NCBI RefSeq assembly: GCF_000373645.1
Contig: NZ_KB892025.1
Location: 18,818-82,817 of the forward strand
Length of the DNA: 64,000 nucleotides
Direction: 5' to 3'
From: Streptomyces sp. ATexAB-D23
GTDB lineage: Bacteria; Actinomycetota; Actinomycetes; Streptomycetales; Streptomycetaceae
Made by a program: the position numbers and the translations under genes. Below, in pieces: positions 54,309 through 63,458 of this stretch. The notes beneath the pieces are model-generated. The model was given only the letters and a program-made list of their open reading frames with translations, searched no databases and was not told where the DNA came from. Within the stretch, counting starts at the first letter, position 1; every line of letters starts with the position of its first letter.

Positions 54309-55151
54309 GTGAGCGCCCGGCTGCGCGGCATCGCGCGGGAGACCGAAGCCATCGTCCGGGCGGGTTCCTACCGCACCGCGCAGGGCCGTGACGTCAGCAT
54401 CGAACGTGCCCTGACCGCCGCCCTTTCGGGCACCCGTCTGTACGGCCCGGAGCCGGTGCCCGTCGCCGTGCTCGACCGCGACCGGAGCCCGGCCATCGAG
54501 GTCACGGGTGAGAGCAGCCTGCGGGCGGCCGCCCGGATGACCACCGAGCGGCCCGGCAAGGTGGCTGTCCTGAACTACGCGTCCGCCCGCAACCCCGGCG
54601 GCGGCTACCTCAACGGCGCCCAGGCGCAGGAGGAAGCCCTGTGCCGGGCCTCCGCCCTGTACGCCACGCTGCTGCGGGCCCCCGAGTACTACGCCCACCA
54701 CCGCGCCGAACGCAGCGCGTTCTACACCGACCGGGTCATCCACTCACCGGGCGTGCCCGTCTTCCGCGACGACCGCGGCCGGCTGCTCGACACCCCGTAC
54801 GCGGCGGGCTTCCTGACCTCGCCCGCGCCCAACGCCGGAGTGATCCGCGCCCGGACCCCGCAGGAGGCGCACCGCGTCCCCGCTGCGCTCGCCGCCCGCG
54901 CGGAGCGGGTGCTGGAGGTCGCGGCCGTACGCGGCTACCGCCGGCTGGTCCTGGGCGCCTGGGGGTGCGGCGTCTTCCGCAACGACCCCGCCGAGGTGGC
55001 CGGCGCGTTCCGCGCGCTGCTCACCGGGGAGGGCCGGTTCGCGGGCCACTTCGAGCAGATCGTCTTCGGCATCCTCGGCCGCGACGACACCTCACCGACG
55101 AAGACCGCGTTCGAGCGCGTCTTCGCCCAGTGGTGTGAACCCTCACCCTGA
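54309..55151 (+). CDS. Microbial PARG-like protein (TIGR02452 family)
   Basis: The 280-residue protein has the bacterial PARG signature: NPGGGYLNGAQAQEEALCRAS near residue 97, with GGG and QEE. LVLGAWGCGVFRNDPAEVA near residue 220 is the macrodomain-type loop. Such proteins hydrolyse poly- or mono-ADP-ribose. A GTG follows GGGAGAGG. No ADP-ribosyltransferase gene is in the window. Confidence 0.93.
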   Translation: MSARLRGIARETEAIVRAGSYRTAQGRDVSIERALTAALSGTRLYGPEPVPVAVLDRDRSPAIEVTGESSLRAAARMTTERPGKVAVLNYASARNPGGGYLNGAQAQEEALCRASALYATLLRAPEYYAHHRAERSAFYTDRVIHSPGVPVFRDDRGRLLDTPYAAGFLTSPAPNAGVIRARTPQEAHRVPAALAARAERVLEVAAVRGYRRLVLGAWGCGVFRNDPAEVAGAFRALLTGEGRFAGHFEQIVFGILGRDDTSPTKTAFERVFAQWCEPSP

Positions 55152-55167
55152 CGTCCAGGGTGAGGGT
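55139..55167. terminator. Hairpin between convergent PARG-like and PemK/MazF genes
   Basis: Perfect 12-bp arms (55139-55150 and 55156-55167) and a five-base loop; the left arm overlaps the end of the PARG-like coding region. Confidence 0.7.
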
Positions 55168-55175
55168 CACCACCG

Positions 55176-55643
55176 TCACGACCAGCCGTAGCGCTCCCTC
55201 AGCCGCCCGACGACCAGGTCGAACCTGTCCCGGTCCAGGGCGCACGCCTCGCGCCGCATCCCGTCCTCGTGCACCCGCAGCACCCGGTCCAGGTCCACCC
55301 ACGACTGGCGCCCCGAGCTGTCCCAGGGGCCGGCGCCCAGCGCCACCCACTCGCGGTCCCGGTCGTGCTGCTTGCTGGACAGCTGCACGGCCAGCAGCGT
55401 GCCCGCCGCCTCCCGCGCCACCACCAGCACCGGACGGTCCTTGCCACGCCCGTCGTTCTCCTCGAAGGGCACCCAGGTCCAGACGATCTCCCCGGGATCG
55501 GGGTTGCCGTCCCGGTCGGGGGCGTAGGAGGTGCGGACCGGGCCCACATCGCGGGGCTCGGCCTCCGCGGTGGCGGTGGAACCCGAGCGGCCGGGAAAGG
55601 CGGCCGGATCGTCATGGCTGTCGGTGCGGTGCTGGATCGTCAT
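55176..55643 (-). CDS. PemK/MazF-type toxin-like protein
   Basis: The 155-residue protein has about 50 low-complexity N-terminal residues, then the PemK/MazF fold: GEIVWTWVPFEENDGRGKDRPVLVVAR, LLAVQLSSKQ and WVDLDRVLRVHEDGMRRE. MazF-type proteins cut mRNA. No antitoxin gene is adjacent, and the long N-terminus is unusual, so it may be a solitary member with another role. Confidence 0.8.
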   Translation of the reverse strand: MTIQHRTDSHDDPAAFPGRSGSTATAEAEPRDVGPVRTSYAPDRDGNPDPGEIVWTWVPFEENDGRGKDRPVLVVAREAAGTLLAVQLSSKQHDRDREWVALGAGPWDSSGRQSWVDLDRVLRVHEDGMRREACALDRDRFDLVVGRLRERYGWS

Positions 55644-55742
55644 CGCAACACCGTAGAACCTGGCCCGCCGTCCGTGCGGAGCGGGGCGGGCACGGGGCCA
55701 TGGCGCCCGGAGATCTCCAGGTCTGCGAGACTGCCCGCTGCC

Positions 55743-56765
55743 ATGAGTCAGTTATCCGAGCAGCCCACCGAAGGCCCCGTACCGACCAGCGCCGATGTGG
55801 CGCGACTGGCCGGCGTCTCCCGGGCCACCGTCTCCTACGTCCTCAACAACAACGCGCACGTGCGGATCAGCGAGCCGACCCGCCGCCGGGTACGGGAGGC
55901 CGCCGACGAACTCGGCTACGTACCCCACGCGGCGGCCAGGACCCTGCGCGCGGGCCACTCCCGCATGGTGCTGCTGCCCACCGGCAACATGCCCACCGGG
56001 CCCCTGCATCTGCGCTTCCTGCACGAACTGGAGGCGGGGCTGCGGCACCTGGACTACACGGTCGTCCAGTACGGCTCCCTCGGGCTCGGCGCCGACGACG
56101 CGGCCCGCGCCTGGGCCGAACTCCGCCCGGCCGCCGTCATCGTGCCGGGATCCGTCCCCCTCGCCCCGCAGGGCATAGCCGTGCTCCGGCGCTCCGGAGC
56201 CAAGGCCGTCATCACCCTGGGACCCCAGCCGGTCGAGGGCGCCCACGCCCTGATCATGGATCAGCGTGAGGTCGGCGGCTGCGCGGTTCGCCATCTGCTG
56301 GAGTGCGGGCGGCGCCGCATCGGCGTGGTGATGCCCGACGACCCGGGCGCCGCCGTGTTCGCCGCTCCACGCCTGGCCGGAGCCCGCGCGGCGGCGATGA
56401 CCGGGGGCGGCCGGATCGAGGCGCTTTCGCTGCGCTACGACGAGGAATCGGCGGCGACGCTGGCCGCCAGGTGGCCCGAACTCGGCCTGGACGCCGTGTT
56501 CGCGTACGACGACACCTACGCGATGCTCCTGATGCGGGCGTTGCAGGACGTGGGGGTCCGGGTGCCGGCCGACGCCGCCGTGGTGGGCGCCGACGACTCC
56601 ATGCTCGGGCGGCTGCTGCGGCCCCGGCTCAGCAGCGTGCGGATGGAACTGGCGACGGCGCAGCCGCTGGCGGACCTGGTGGACCGCCTGGTACGGCATC
56701 CGAGGACCCCGCCCGAGCGCCACGACCTGCTGCGGGCGCGGCCGGTGCGGCGGGAATCCAGCTGA
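55743..56765 (+). CDS. LacI-family transcriptional regulator
   Basis: The 340-residue protein has the LacI HTH and hinge TSADVARLAGVSRATVSYVLNNNAHVRISEPTRRRV (about residues 15-50; key VSRATVSYVLN) and a periplasmic-binding-like effector domain. No sugar transporter or enzyme gene lies next to it, so it probably acts in trans or on itself. Confidence 0.93.
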   Translation: MSQLSEQPTEGPVPTSADVARLAGVSRATVSYVLNNNAHVRISEPTRRRVREAADELGYVPHAAARTLRAGHSRMVLLPTGNMPTGPLHLRFLHELEAGLRHLDYTVVQYGSLGLGADDAARAWAELRPAAVIVPGSVPLAPQGIAVLRRSGAKAVITLGPQPVEGAHALIMDQREVGGCAVRHLLECGRRRIGVVMPDDPGAAVFAAPRLAGARAAAMTGGGRIEALSLRYDEESAATLAARWPELGLDAVFAYDDTYAMLLMRALQDVGVRVPADAAVVGADDSMLGRLLRPRLSSVRMELATAQPLADLVDRLVRHPRTPPERHDLLRARPVRRESS

Positions 56766-56878
56766 GCGCGTGCGCCCGCGCGGCACTGTGCGCGGGCGAC
56801 CCTGCGCCTTGAGTGCGCCGCATCCGACGCCGCGCGCTGATCCACCAGTAATCGCGGGACAGCCCTTAGCGTCATGGC

Positions 56879-57232
56879 ATGAGCCATCCGCAGAGCTACG
56901 AAATCCTCATCGTCCCCGAGTTCACCGACGACAAGGCCCCCGGGACCGAGGGAGCCGGGGGCGACGCCACCGGCTCCAGCGTCCGGGGCGCGGCGGCCAA
57001 GGGCTCCGACGGCGGGGGCCCCGGCGCCGCCATCCGCTCCGCCGTCGTGACCGCAACCGGCGAGACGGGCGAGACCGGCTACCCGCGCTACGCGGGCGAG
57101 GGCATGGTCGCGGACATCGACCCGAGGACGCAGTCGGTGGAAGGCCTGCTCATCGACGGTTCGGAACTCGCCTACGGGCTCTCGGCGCGCATCGCGGAAC
57201 GCGACCGCACCCAGCGTGAAACGGACGGCTGA
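56879..57232 (+). CDS. Hypothetical Gly-rich acidic protein
   Basis: The 117-residue protein has a short N-terminal strand (YEILIVPEF), a Gly/Ala-rich middle and a conserved-looking C-terminal part YAGEGMVADIDPRTQSVEGLLIDGSELAYGL. No signal peptide or named family is recognised. Its ATG lacks a strong ribosome site. Confidence 0.65.
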   Translation: MSHPQSYEILIVPEFTDDKAPGTEGAGGDATGSSVRGAAAKGSDGGGPGAAIRSAVVTATGETGETGYPRYAGEGMVADIDPRTQSVEGLLIDGSELAYGLSARIAERDRTQRETDG

Positions 57233-57352
57233 GGCCACCCGCCCCTCGTCCGCCGACCGGCCCGCCCCGGCCCACGACCGGAACCGGCCGAGAGCACGAG
57301 CGGTACCGACCGGTTCACCGGCCGGTACCCGCGACGCCGGAAGGGGCGGCGG

Positions 57353-57736
57353 CTACTGCTGCCCCTCCTGCTGCGCCTTCTGCTCGGCTTCGATGGACTT
57401 GCGGACCTCGTCCATGTCCAGCTTCCGGGCCTGGCCGATGACGTCCTCGAGTGACGCCTCCGGCAGCGCACCGGGCTGGGAGAAGACCGCCACGTTGTCC
57501 CGGACGATCATGAGCGTGGGGATCGAACGGATCTCGAAGGCCGCGGCCAGCTCCTGCTGGGCCTCGGTGTCCACCTTGGCGAAGACCAGGTCCGTATGGC
57601 GCTCGGACGCCGCGTCGTAGACCGGGGCGAACTGCCGGCACGGGCCGCACCAGGAAGCCCAGAAGTCGATCAGGACGAACTCGTTGTCGCTGACGACCTG
57701 GTCGAAGTTTTCCTTGGTGAGCTCTACGGTGCTCAT
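57353..57736 (-). CDS. Thioredoxin
   Basis: The 127-residue protein has the redox motif WCGPC in FWASWCGPCRQFAPVYD, and IRSIPTLMIVRD with the cis-Pro. The last ~20 residues are a charged Gln/Glu/Lys tail beyond the usual ~105-residue fold. It reduces protein disulfides. It is divergent from a disulfide-reductase-type flavoprotein gene. Confidence 0.96.
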   Translation of the reverse strand: MSTVELTKENFDQVVSDNEFVLIDFWASWCGPCRQFAPVYDAASERHTDLVFAKVDTEAQQELAAAFEIRSIPTLMIVRDNVAVFSQPGALPEASLEDVIGQARKLDMDEVRKSIEAEQKAQQEGQQ

Positions 57737-57852
57737 GCGTTGCTACCTCTTCCTCTGCCCGTATGAGACGTGTCCCGGACAACGGTGCCCGGACTCGCGC
57801 TATTCCGCCTGCCCATGTGGCCGCGACCCACACCCCCGGACAGAATGGACGC

Positions 57853-59289
57853 ATGACACATGCTGCGGAGCCTGCCGTGTACGACGTCGTGGTCATCGGT
57901 GCGGGTCCGGTGGGTGAGAACGTGGCGGACCGGGCGCGGGCAGCCGGGCTGAGCGCCGCCGTCGTCGAGTCCGAGCTGATCGGTGGCGAGTGCTCCTACT
58001 GGGCCTGCATGCCCAGCAAGGCCCTGCTGCGCCCGGTCGTCGCCCGAGCGGACGCCCGCCGCGTCCCCGGCCTGAGCGGCGCCGTGCAGGGGCCGCTCGA
58101 CTCCGCCGCCGTCCTCGCCCACCGCGACGACTACGCCTCGCACTGGAAGGACGACGGCCAGGTCGCCTGGCTCGACGGGATCGGGGCCGCCGTCTTCCGC
58201 GGACACGGCCGGCTGACCGGGCCCAAGGAGGTCACCGTCACCGCGCCCGACGGCACGGAACACCGCCTCACCGCCCGGCACGCCGTCGCCGTCTGCGCGG
58301 GCACCCGGGCCGTGGTCCCCGGCCTGCCCGGGGTCGAGGACGCCCGCCCCTGGACCAGCCGTGAGGCGACGAGCGCCAAGGCGGTGCCCGGCCGGCTCGT
58401 CGTCGTCGGCGGGGGAGTCGTCGGCGTGGAGATGGCCACGGTCTGGGCCGCCCTCGGCTCCGAGGTCACCATGCTGGTGCGCGGCGGGGGACTGCTCCCC
58501 CGGATGGAGCCATTCGCGGGCGAGCTGGTCGCGGAGGCGCTGACCGAGGCCGGCGCCGACATCCGTACGGGCGTGTCGGCCACCTCCGTCCGCCGTGCGG
58601 GCCCGGACGGGCCGGTCACGGTGGGACTCGACAACGGCGGGAGCATCGAGGCCGACGAGGTCCTCTTCGCCACCGGCCGAGCCCCGCGCACCGACGACCT
58701 CGGCCTGGAGACGGTCGGCCTGGAACCCGGCTCGTGGCTCACCGTGGACGACAGCTGCCTGGTCGAGGACACGGACTGGCTCTACGCGGTCGGCGACGTG
58801 AACCACCGGGCGCTTTTGACCCACCAGGGCAAGTACCAGGCACGCATCGCGGGCGCCGCGATCGCCGCCCGCGCCCAGGGGACGCCGCTGGACACCGGCC
58901 GCTGGGGCGCCCACGCGGCGACCGCCGACCACGCGGCCGTGCCGCAGGTCGTCTTCACCGACCCCGAGGCCGCCTCGGTGGGCCTCACCCTGGCCGAGGC
59001 GGAACAGGCCGGCCACCGGGTCCGTGCCGTCGACTTCGACCTCGGGTCCGTGGCCGGGGCCGGGCTCTACGCGGACGGCTACCGGGGCCGCGCCCGCATG
59101 ATCGTGGACCTCGACCGCGAAGTCCTGCTGGGCGTCACGTTCGTCGGCCCCGGCATCGGTGAACTCCTCCACTCGGCGACGACGGCCGTCGTGGGCGAGA
59201 TCCCCATCGCCCGGCTCTGGCACGCGGTGCCGGCGTACCCGACGATCAGCGAGGTCTGGCTCCGGCTGCTGGAGACCTATCGGGGCTGA
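57853..59289 (+). CDS. FAD-dependent pyridine nucleotide-disulfide oxidoreductase
   Basis: The 478-residue protein has FAD-binding VVIGAGPVGENVADRARAAGL at residue 12, the redox-active pair in GGECSYWACMPSK, NAD-binding LVVVGGGVVGVEMATVW and LYAVGDVNHRALLTHQGKYQARI. The C-terminal HAVPAYPTISEVW holds the catalytic His. It resembles lipoamide dehydrogenase and mercuric reductase, but the substrate is unknown. The Trp/Tyr between the Cys are unusual. Confidence 0.92.
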   Translation: MTHAAEPAVYDVVVIGAGPVGENVADRARAAGLSAAVVESELIGGECSYWACMPSKALLRPVVARADARRVPGLSGAVQGPLDSAAVLAHRDDYASHWKDDGQVAWLDGIGAAVFRGHGRLTGPKEVTVTAPDGTEHRLTARHAVAVCAGTRAVVPGLPGVEDARPWTSREATSAKAVPGRLVVVGGGVVGVEMATVWAALGSEVTMLVRGGGLLPRMEPFAGELVAEALTEAGADIRTGVSATSVRRAGPDGPVTVGLDNGGSIEADEVLFATGRAPRTDDLGLETVGLEPGSWLTVDDSCLVEDTDWLYAVGDVNHRALLTHQGKYQARIAGAAIAARAQGTPLDTGRWGAHAATADHAAVPQVVFTDPEAASVGLTLAEAEQAGHRVRAVDFDLGSVAGAGLYADGYRGRARMIVDLDREVLLGVTFVGPGIGELLHSATTAVVGEIPIARLWHAVPAYPTISEVWLRLLETYRG

Positions 59290-59312
59290 CGAGCCGCGTG
59301 ACATGTCGTGCG

Positions 59313-59930
59313 TCAGCCGGCCCGCTCCGGTGCGAGCGGCCGGCCGCAGCGCAGGTTCCACCGCCCCGAGCGCCCGCTGAGTTCCGTCAGGGTCAACGGG
59401 GCGACGTCGAGCCGCCAGAACGCCTGGGGCGGCAGTGCCAGCGCGTGGACCAGCGCCGCCCGCACCAGGGACGGCTCGGCGACGGCCAGCACCCGATCGT
59501 CCCCGCCCCCGCCCCCGTCTCCGTCCTCGCTCCCGCCGCCGTCGTGCAGTGAGTCGAGCCAGGCGCCCGCTCTGGCGCACAGGCCGAGCAATGACTCGCC
59601 GCCGTGCGGGGTGGCGGCGGGGTCCGCCAGCCAGGCCGCCACCGCTTCCGGCTCGCGCGTACTCACCTCGTCCAGCCGGGCACCCGTCCACCGCCCCAAC
59701 GCCCATTCGACCAGGGCGGGTTCGCCGTCGGACCGGAGCCCGAGGGCCTCGGCGGTCAGGGCGCACCGCTCGGACGGCCCGTGCACGGCGCGGCCCGCGG
59801 CGGGCACCTGAGGGGCCGCGAGCCGCGCCGCCCGGACGCCGGAGGCGTCGAGCGCGGAGTCACCGGCGAACCGGGCCTCGCGCATCGCCGCGTTCATCGC
59901 CGGTGAGATCAACATCACCCGTACCGTCAT
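59313..59930 (-). CDS. Histidine phosphatase family protein
   Basis: The 205-residue protein resembles phosphoglycerate-mutase-fold phosphatases: GVRAARLAAPQ, GPSERCALTAEALGL, EWALGRWTGARLDEV and VLAVAEPSLVRAALVHAL. The usual catalytic RHG near the N-terminus is missing (MTVRVMLISPAMNAAM), so activity is doubtful. It is divergent from the cobalamin riboswitch and may be tied to cobalt/B12 use. Confidence 0.75.
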   Translation of the reverse strand: MTVRVMLISPAMNAAMREARFAGDSALDASGVRAARLAAPQVPAAGRAVHGPSERCALTAEALGLRSDGEPALVEWALGRWTGARLDEVSTREPEAVAAWLADPAATPHGGESLLGLCARAGAWLDSLHDGGGSEDGDGGGGGDDRVLAVAEPSLVRAALVHALALPPQAFWRLDVAPLTLTELSGRSGRWNLRCGRPLAPERAG

Positions 59931-60039
59931 ACCCGCCCTCAACTCCCCGAACAGTGGCCACATGGCCAAGCACACCATGGCATCCGGGGCCGTCGAGCGG
60001 TCCGGACGGGCCATGGCGGACCTCTGTGTCCAGGGGGTA

Positions 60040-60180
60040 TGGTCTCGGCGACATGACGAGGGTGTGACGGAAGTCCGGTGAGAATCCGGCACGGTCGCGC
60101 CACTGTGTACCCGCACGCCCGCGGGAAGTCAGACCCAGCACCTTCGTCTCAGGCACCACGATCGGGACGCGTGTTCCCAC
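60040..60180 (+). ncRNA. Cobalamin riboswitch
   Basis: The segment contains GGAAGTCCGGTGAGAATCCGGCACGG (60069-60094 region, conserved helices P3-P6) followed by the B12 box GCCACTG (60099-60105), and a 3' helix with the ribosome site AGGAGG at 60181. It precedes cbtB and should repress cbtBA when adenosylcobalamin is plentiful, by hiding the ribosome site or stopping transcription. Confidence 0.95.
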
Positions 60181-60193
60181 AGGAGGTTCTGCC

Positions 60194-60409
60194 ATGGCGC
60201 AGACTGCTGCCCCCGCCACCGGCGCATCCGCCATCACCCCCATCTCCCTGAAGGCCCTTGCCCCTTGGGCGGTCTTCTTCGGCATTCTCATGCTGGTCCT
60301 GCTCTACTTCGTCGGCGCCGAGCAGGGCGCCACGGCCGTCATCTCCGGCGAGGGCGTGCACGAATGGGTCCACGACGGCCGCCACCTCCTCGGTTTCCCC
60401 TGCCACTGA
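60194..60409 (+). CDS. cbtB: Cobalt transporter subunit CbtB
   Basis: The 71-residue protein has one membrane helix (about 25-42) and a short C-terminal His-containing stretch VHEWVHDGRHLLGFPCH, as in CbtB proteins. With CbtA it is thought to import cobalt for B12 synthesis. The riboswitch directly upstream supports this. Confidence 0.93.
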   Translation: MAQTAAPATGASAITPISLKALAPWAVFFGILMLVLLYFVGAEQGATAVISGEGVHEWVHDGRHLLGFPCH

Positions 60410-60437
60410 CCTGCCTGCTGATCCAGGGGAATCCCTC

Positions 60438-61214
60438 ATGAACTCCATATCTGTCAGAGCCCTGCTGGTCCGCGGCATGCTGGCCGGACTGGTCGCGGGT
60501 GCGCTCGCGATGCTCGTCGCGTACTTCCTCGGTGAGTCCCGCGTGGACGCCGCCATCGCGCTCGAAGAGGCCGCCCACAGTGGCCACGGCCACGACCACG
60601 GCGCCGCCGAGGAACTCGTCAGCCGGAGCATGCAGTCCACCGCCGGCCTGGCCACCGGTGTACTCGTGTTCGGCGTGGCCATCGGCGGTATCGCCGCGCT
60701 CGTCTTCTGCTACGCCCTGGGCCGGATGGGCCGGTTCGGCCCGCGGGCCACGGCCGCGCTGATCGCGGGTGCGGCCCTGCTGAGCGTGTACATCGTGCCG
60801 TTCCTGAAGTACCCGGCCAACCCGCCGGCCGTCGGCAACCCCGACACCATCGGCAAACGCACCGCGCTGTTCTTCCTCATGGTCGCCCTCAGTGTGCTGC
60901 TCGCCGTGGCCGCCGTCATCATCGGCAAGCGGCTCGCGCCCCGCCTGGGCAACTGGAACGCGACGGTCGTGGCGGCGGCCGGCTATGTGCTGCTGATCGC
61001 CCTCGCCTATGTGTTCCTGCCGTCGTTCAACGAGGTCGGCGCGGACTTCCCGGCCACGCTGCTGTGGCAGTTCCGGCTGGCCACCCTCGCGGTACAGGTC
61101 ACGCTCTGGACCACGTTCGGCCTCCTCTTCGGCCACCTCACCGAACGGCTGCTGGCGCCGAGGGCCGAGGCGCTTCCCGGCGCCCGTGGCCGGGCGGCCA
61201 CGGCTGTGGGATGA
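60438..61214 (+). CDS. cbtA: Cobalt transporter CbtA
   Basis: The 258-residue protein has about six membrane helices and an outward His-rich loop HSGHGHDHG near residue 48, the hallmark of CbtA. It begins 28 bases after cbtB. ATCCGGGGAATCC-type ribosome site lies before the ATG. Its end is followed by a strong terminator. Confidence 0.95.
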   Translation: MNSISVRALLVRGMLAGLVAGALAMLVAYFLGESRVDAAIALEEAAHSGHGHDHGAAEELVSRSMQSTAGLATGVLVFGVAIGGIAALVFCYALGRMGRFGPRATAALIAGAALLSVYIVPFLKYPANPPAVGNPDTIGKRTALFFLMVALSVLLAVAAVIIGKRLAPRLGNWNATVVAAAGYVLLIALAYVFLPSFNEVGADFPATLLWQFRLATLAVQVTLWTTFGLLFGHLTERLLAPRAEALPGARGRAATAVG

Positions 61215-61246
61215 CCCTCACCCCTCTGCCGTTACTCATACGCGCG

Positions 61247-61288
61247 ACGGGCGGAGCCCGCCGGACCGGTCCGGCGGGCTCCGCCCGT
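61247..61288. terminator. Terminator, 21-bp perfect inverted repeat
   Basis: A 42-base perfect palindrome with no loop separates cbtA from the convergent acetyltransferase and abuts the latter's stop codon. Confidence 0.85.
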
Positions 61289-61807
61289 TCACTCTTCCCC
61301 GTCGTCGTCACCCCAGTCGATGAGGTAGTACTTCACCGACGCGTCCTCGGCCACCAGGCGCATGCCTGCGGCCGTCATGACGTGCTGAGAAGCGATGTTG
61401 TCGGCGTCGGCGTCCCCGAGCACCTGGGAGACACCCTGGTCCCGGGCGAACCGGAGCAGCGCCCGGAGCGCCTCGGAGGCGTACCCCTTGCCGCGCGCCG
61501 ACTCCACGAGCCCGTAGCCGATGGTGACGCTTCCCCGCTCGTCCGGCGCCCGGTGGAACCCGACCCCGCCGATGATCGCACCGTCCTCGCGCAGCCGTAT
61601 CTCGTACAGGCCGAACGGGCTGGGGTCGCCGATCCCCTCGCACGTGGTGAGGAAACGCATGGCTGCCCCCTTGTCACCGGGAGAGGGGTAGCCGAGGGCC
61701 CAGCGCACGCCTGCGGGAGCGCTACCGGCGACCACGTGTTCGGCGTCGGTGACGCTCATCGCGTGCAACAGCAGACGGGGGGTTACGAGATCGTCGTCCA
61801 TGGTCAT
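61289..61807 (-). CDS. GNAT-family N-acetyltransferase
   Basis: The 172-residue protein resembles RimJ/RimL-type acetyltransferases: LVTPRLLLHAMSV at the start, IGGVGFHRAPDERGSVTIGYGL and the acetyl-CoA loop SARGKGYASEALRALL, followed by DADNIASQHVMTAAGM. Substrate unknown. Either of two nearby ATGs could be the start; the first is given. Confidence 0.92.
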   Translation of the reverse strand: MTMDDDLVTPRLLLHAMSVTDAEHVVAGSAPAGVRWALGYPSPGDKGAAMRFLTTCEGIGDPSPFGLYEIRLREDGAIIGGVGFHRAPDERGSVTIGYGLVESARGKGYASEALRALLRFARDQGVSQVLGDADADNIASQHVMTAAGMRLVAEDASVKYYLIDWGDDDGEE

Positions 61808-61977
61808 GTGGACTATCACGGGCGGTTGGGACCGAGCACGCGAATATAGCGGCCGCTGCGGGCGACTACGGGTCCCGGCCATGATCGCGCCCATGAGGAC
61901 TACGCGTCCGGGCGAGTGGCCGGGATACCCGCGGCCACGTGTCTGGAGCCGTAGCCCATGATCACCGTTATCTGCGA

Positions 61978-62334
61978 CTACGCGTCCCCGCCCGGTCCGA
62001 AGTCCCCGGACAGCGCGGCGGCCAGCCGCAACTGCGTGTCCGCCTCGGCCTGGCGCCCCTGCCGCTCCAGCGTGCGGCCGAGCATCAGCCGCGCGTAGTG
62101 CTCCACGGGGTCGCGCTCCAGCACCGCCCGCAGCTCCGTCTCGGCCCGCGCGAGGCGTGCGGAGTGGTAGTAGGCCCGCGCCAGCAGCAGCCGGGGCGCG
62201 ACCTGCTCCGGAACCTCTTCGACGAGGCCGCCCAGGATGCGGGCGGCTGTCACGTACTCCTTCGCGTCGAAGAAGAACCCCGCACGCTCCCAGCGCTCGG
62301 CGGCGGTGCCGAACTCGTAGTAGCTGTCGCTCAT
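61978..62334 (-). CDS. Tetratricopeptide-repeat protein
   Basis: The 118-residue protein consists of three TPR-like helix pairs (AGFFFDAKEYVTAARILGGL, RLLLARAYYHSARLARAETEL, ARLMLGRTLERQGRQAEAD) and probably mediates protein binding. GAGGAGGG precedes the ATG. It is divergent from the pirin gene. Confidence 0.88.
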   Translation of the reverse strand: MSDSYYEFGTAAERWERAGFFFDAKEYVTAARILGGLVEEVPEQVAPRLLLARAYYHSARLARAETELRAVLERDPVEHYARLMLGRTLERQGRQAEADTQLRLAAALSGDFGPGGDA

Positions 62335-62492
62335 GTGCCCTCCTCGGTCGAGCGGTCGCGGGCCGGCCTCGCGGGCGGTTCCCGCAGGAGCTCGGTACGG
62401 TCCACACAACACCCGTAGGTCGTTGAACATTCCACTACTTCTTCGGCGTGGGTATCACCCGCTCCCACCCGCGGCGGAATAGGTTGAGGGCC

Positions 62493-63458
62493 ATGAGCAA
62501 TCTCGATCGCCAGGCCGTCCCCTCCGTCTGCGGAGGACGGGGCTTCGTCGTCGCCGAACCGGTACGTGAACTCCTCGCCCCGCGCCATGTGCGCCTCGGC
62601 GAGTCCACCGAGGTCCGCAGACTGCTGCCCAACCTGGGACGCCGCATGGTCGGGGCCTGGGCCTTCGTCGACCACTACGGCCCCGACGACATCGCCGACG
62701 AACCCGGCATGCAGGTGCCGCCCCACCCCCACATGGGCCTTCAGACCGTCAGCTGGCTGCACGAGGGCGAGGTCCTGCACCGCGACAGCCTCGGCAGCCT
62801 CCAGACGGTGCGCCCGCGCGAACTCGGCCTGATGACCTCCGGCCGGGCGATCAGCCACTCCGAGGAGAGCCCCAAGCGGCACGCCGCTCTGCTGCACGGC
62901 GCCCAGCTCTGGGTGGCGCTGCCCGACGCGCACCGCTCGGTCGAGCCGCACTTCCAGCACCACAGCGACCTGCCCACCGTCACCGCCCCGGGCCTCACGG
63001 CCACCGTCATCCTCGGCGAACTGGACGGCGCCGTCTCGCCCGGCACGGCCTACACCCCCATCGTCGGCGCCGACCTCACTCTGAACCGGGGCACCGAGGC
63101 CCGTCTGCCTTTGGACCCCGACTTCGAGTACGCCGTGCTGTCGATGTCCGGCGAGACCGAGGTCGACGGCGTCCCGGTGCTGCCCGGCTCGATGCTCTAC
63201 CTCGGCTGCGGCCGCACGGAACTCCCGCTGCGCGCCGAGTCCGACGCCGCCGTGATGCTCCTGGGCGGCGAGCCCTTCGAGGAGGAGCTGATCATGTGGT
63301 GGAATTTCGTGGGCCGAACCCAGGACGAGATCGCGCGGGCTCGGGAGGACTGGACGAACGGTGATCGGTTCGGCACCGTACACGGCTATGACGGCCCGCC
63401 GATCCCGGCTCCGGTGCTGCCGGACGTGGCGCTGAAACCTCGTGGACGCGTGCGCTGA
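62493..63458 (+). CDS. Pirin family protein
   Basis: The 321-residue bicupin has the pirin pattern: VGAWAFVDHYGPDDIA near residue 52, metal-binding VPPHPHMGLQTVSWLHEGEVLHRDSLG with the His/Glu ligands, and GRAISHSEESP. Pirins bind iron, and some act as quercetinases or redox regulators. The ATG after GGTTGAGGG is chosen. Confidence 0.92.
   Translation: MSNLDRQAVPSVCGGRGFVVAEPVRELLAPRHVRLGESTEVRRLLPNLGRRMVGAWAFVDHYGPDDIADEPGMQVPPHPHMGLQTVSWLHEGEVLHRDSLGSLQTVRPRELGLMTSGRAISHSEESPKRHAALLHGAQLWVALPDAHRSVEPHFQHHSDLPTVTAPGLTATVILGELDGAVSPGTAYTPIVGADLTLNRGTEARLPLDPDFEYAVLSMSGETEVDGVPVLPGSMLYLGCGRTELPLRAESDAAVMLLGGEPFEEELIMWWNFVGRTQDEIARAREDWTNGDRFGTVHGYDGPPIPAPVLPDVALKPRGRVR

Noticed and set aside
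61808..61977. Near-repeat GCGACTACGGGTCCC / GCGACTACGCGTCCC between the acetyltransferase and TPR genes
   Set aside because: Only two copies, one of them running into the TPR gene end; no sign of a mobile element or attachment site.
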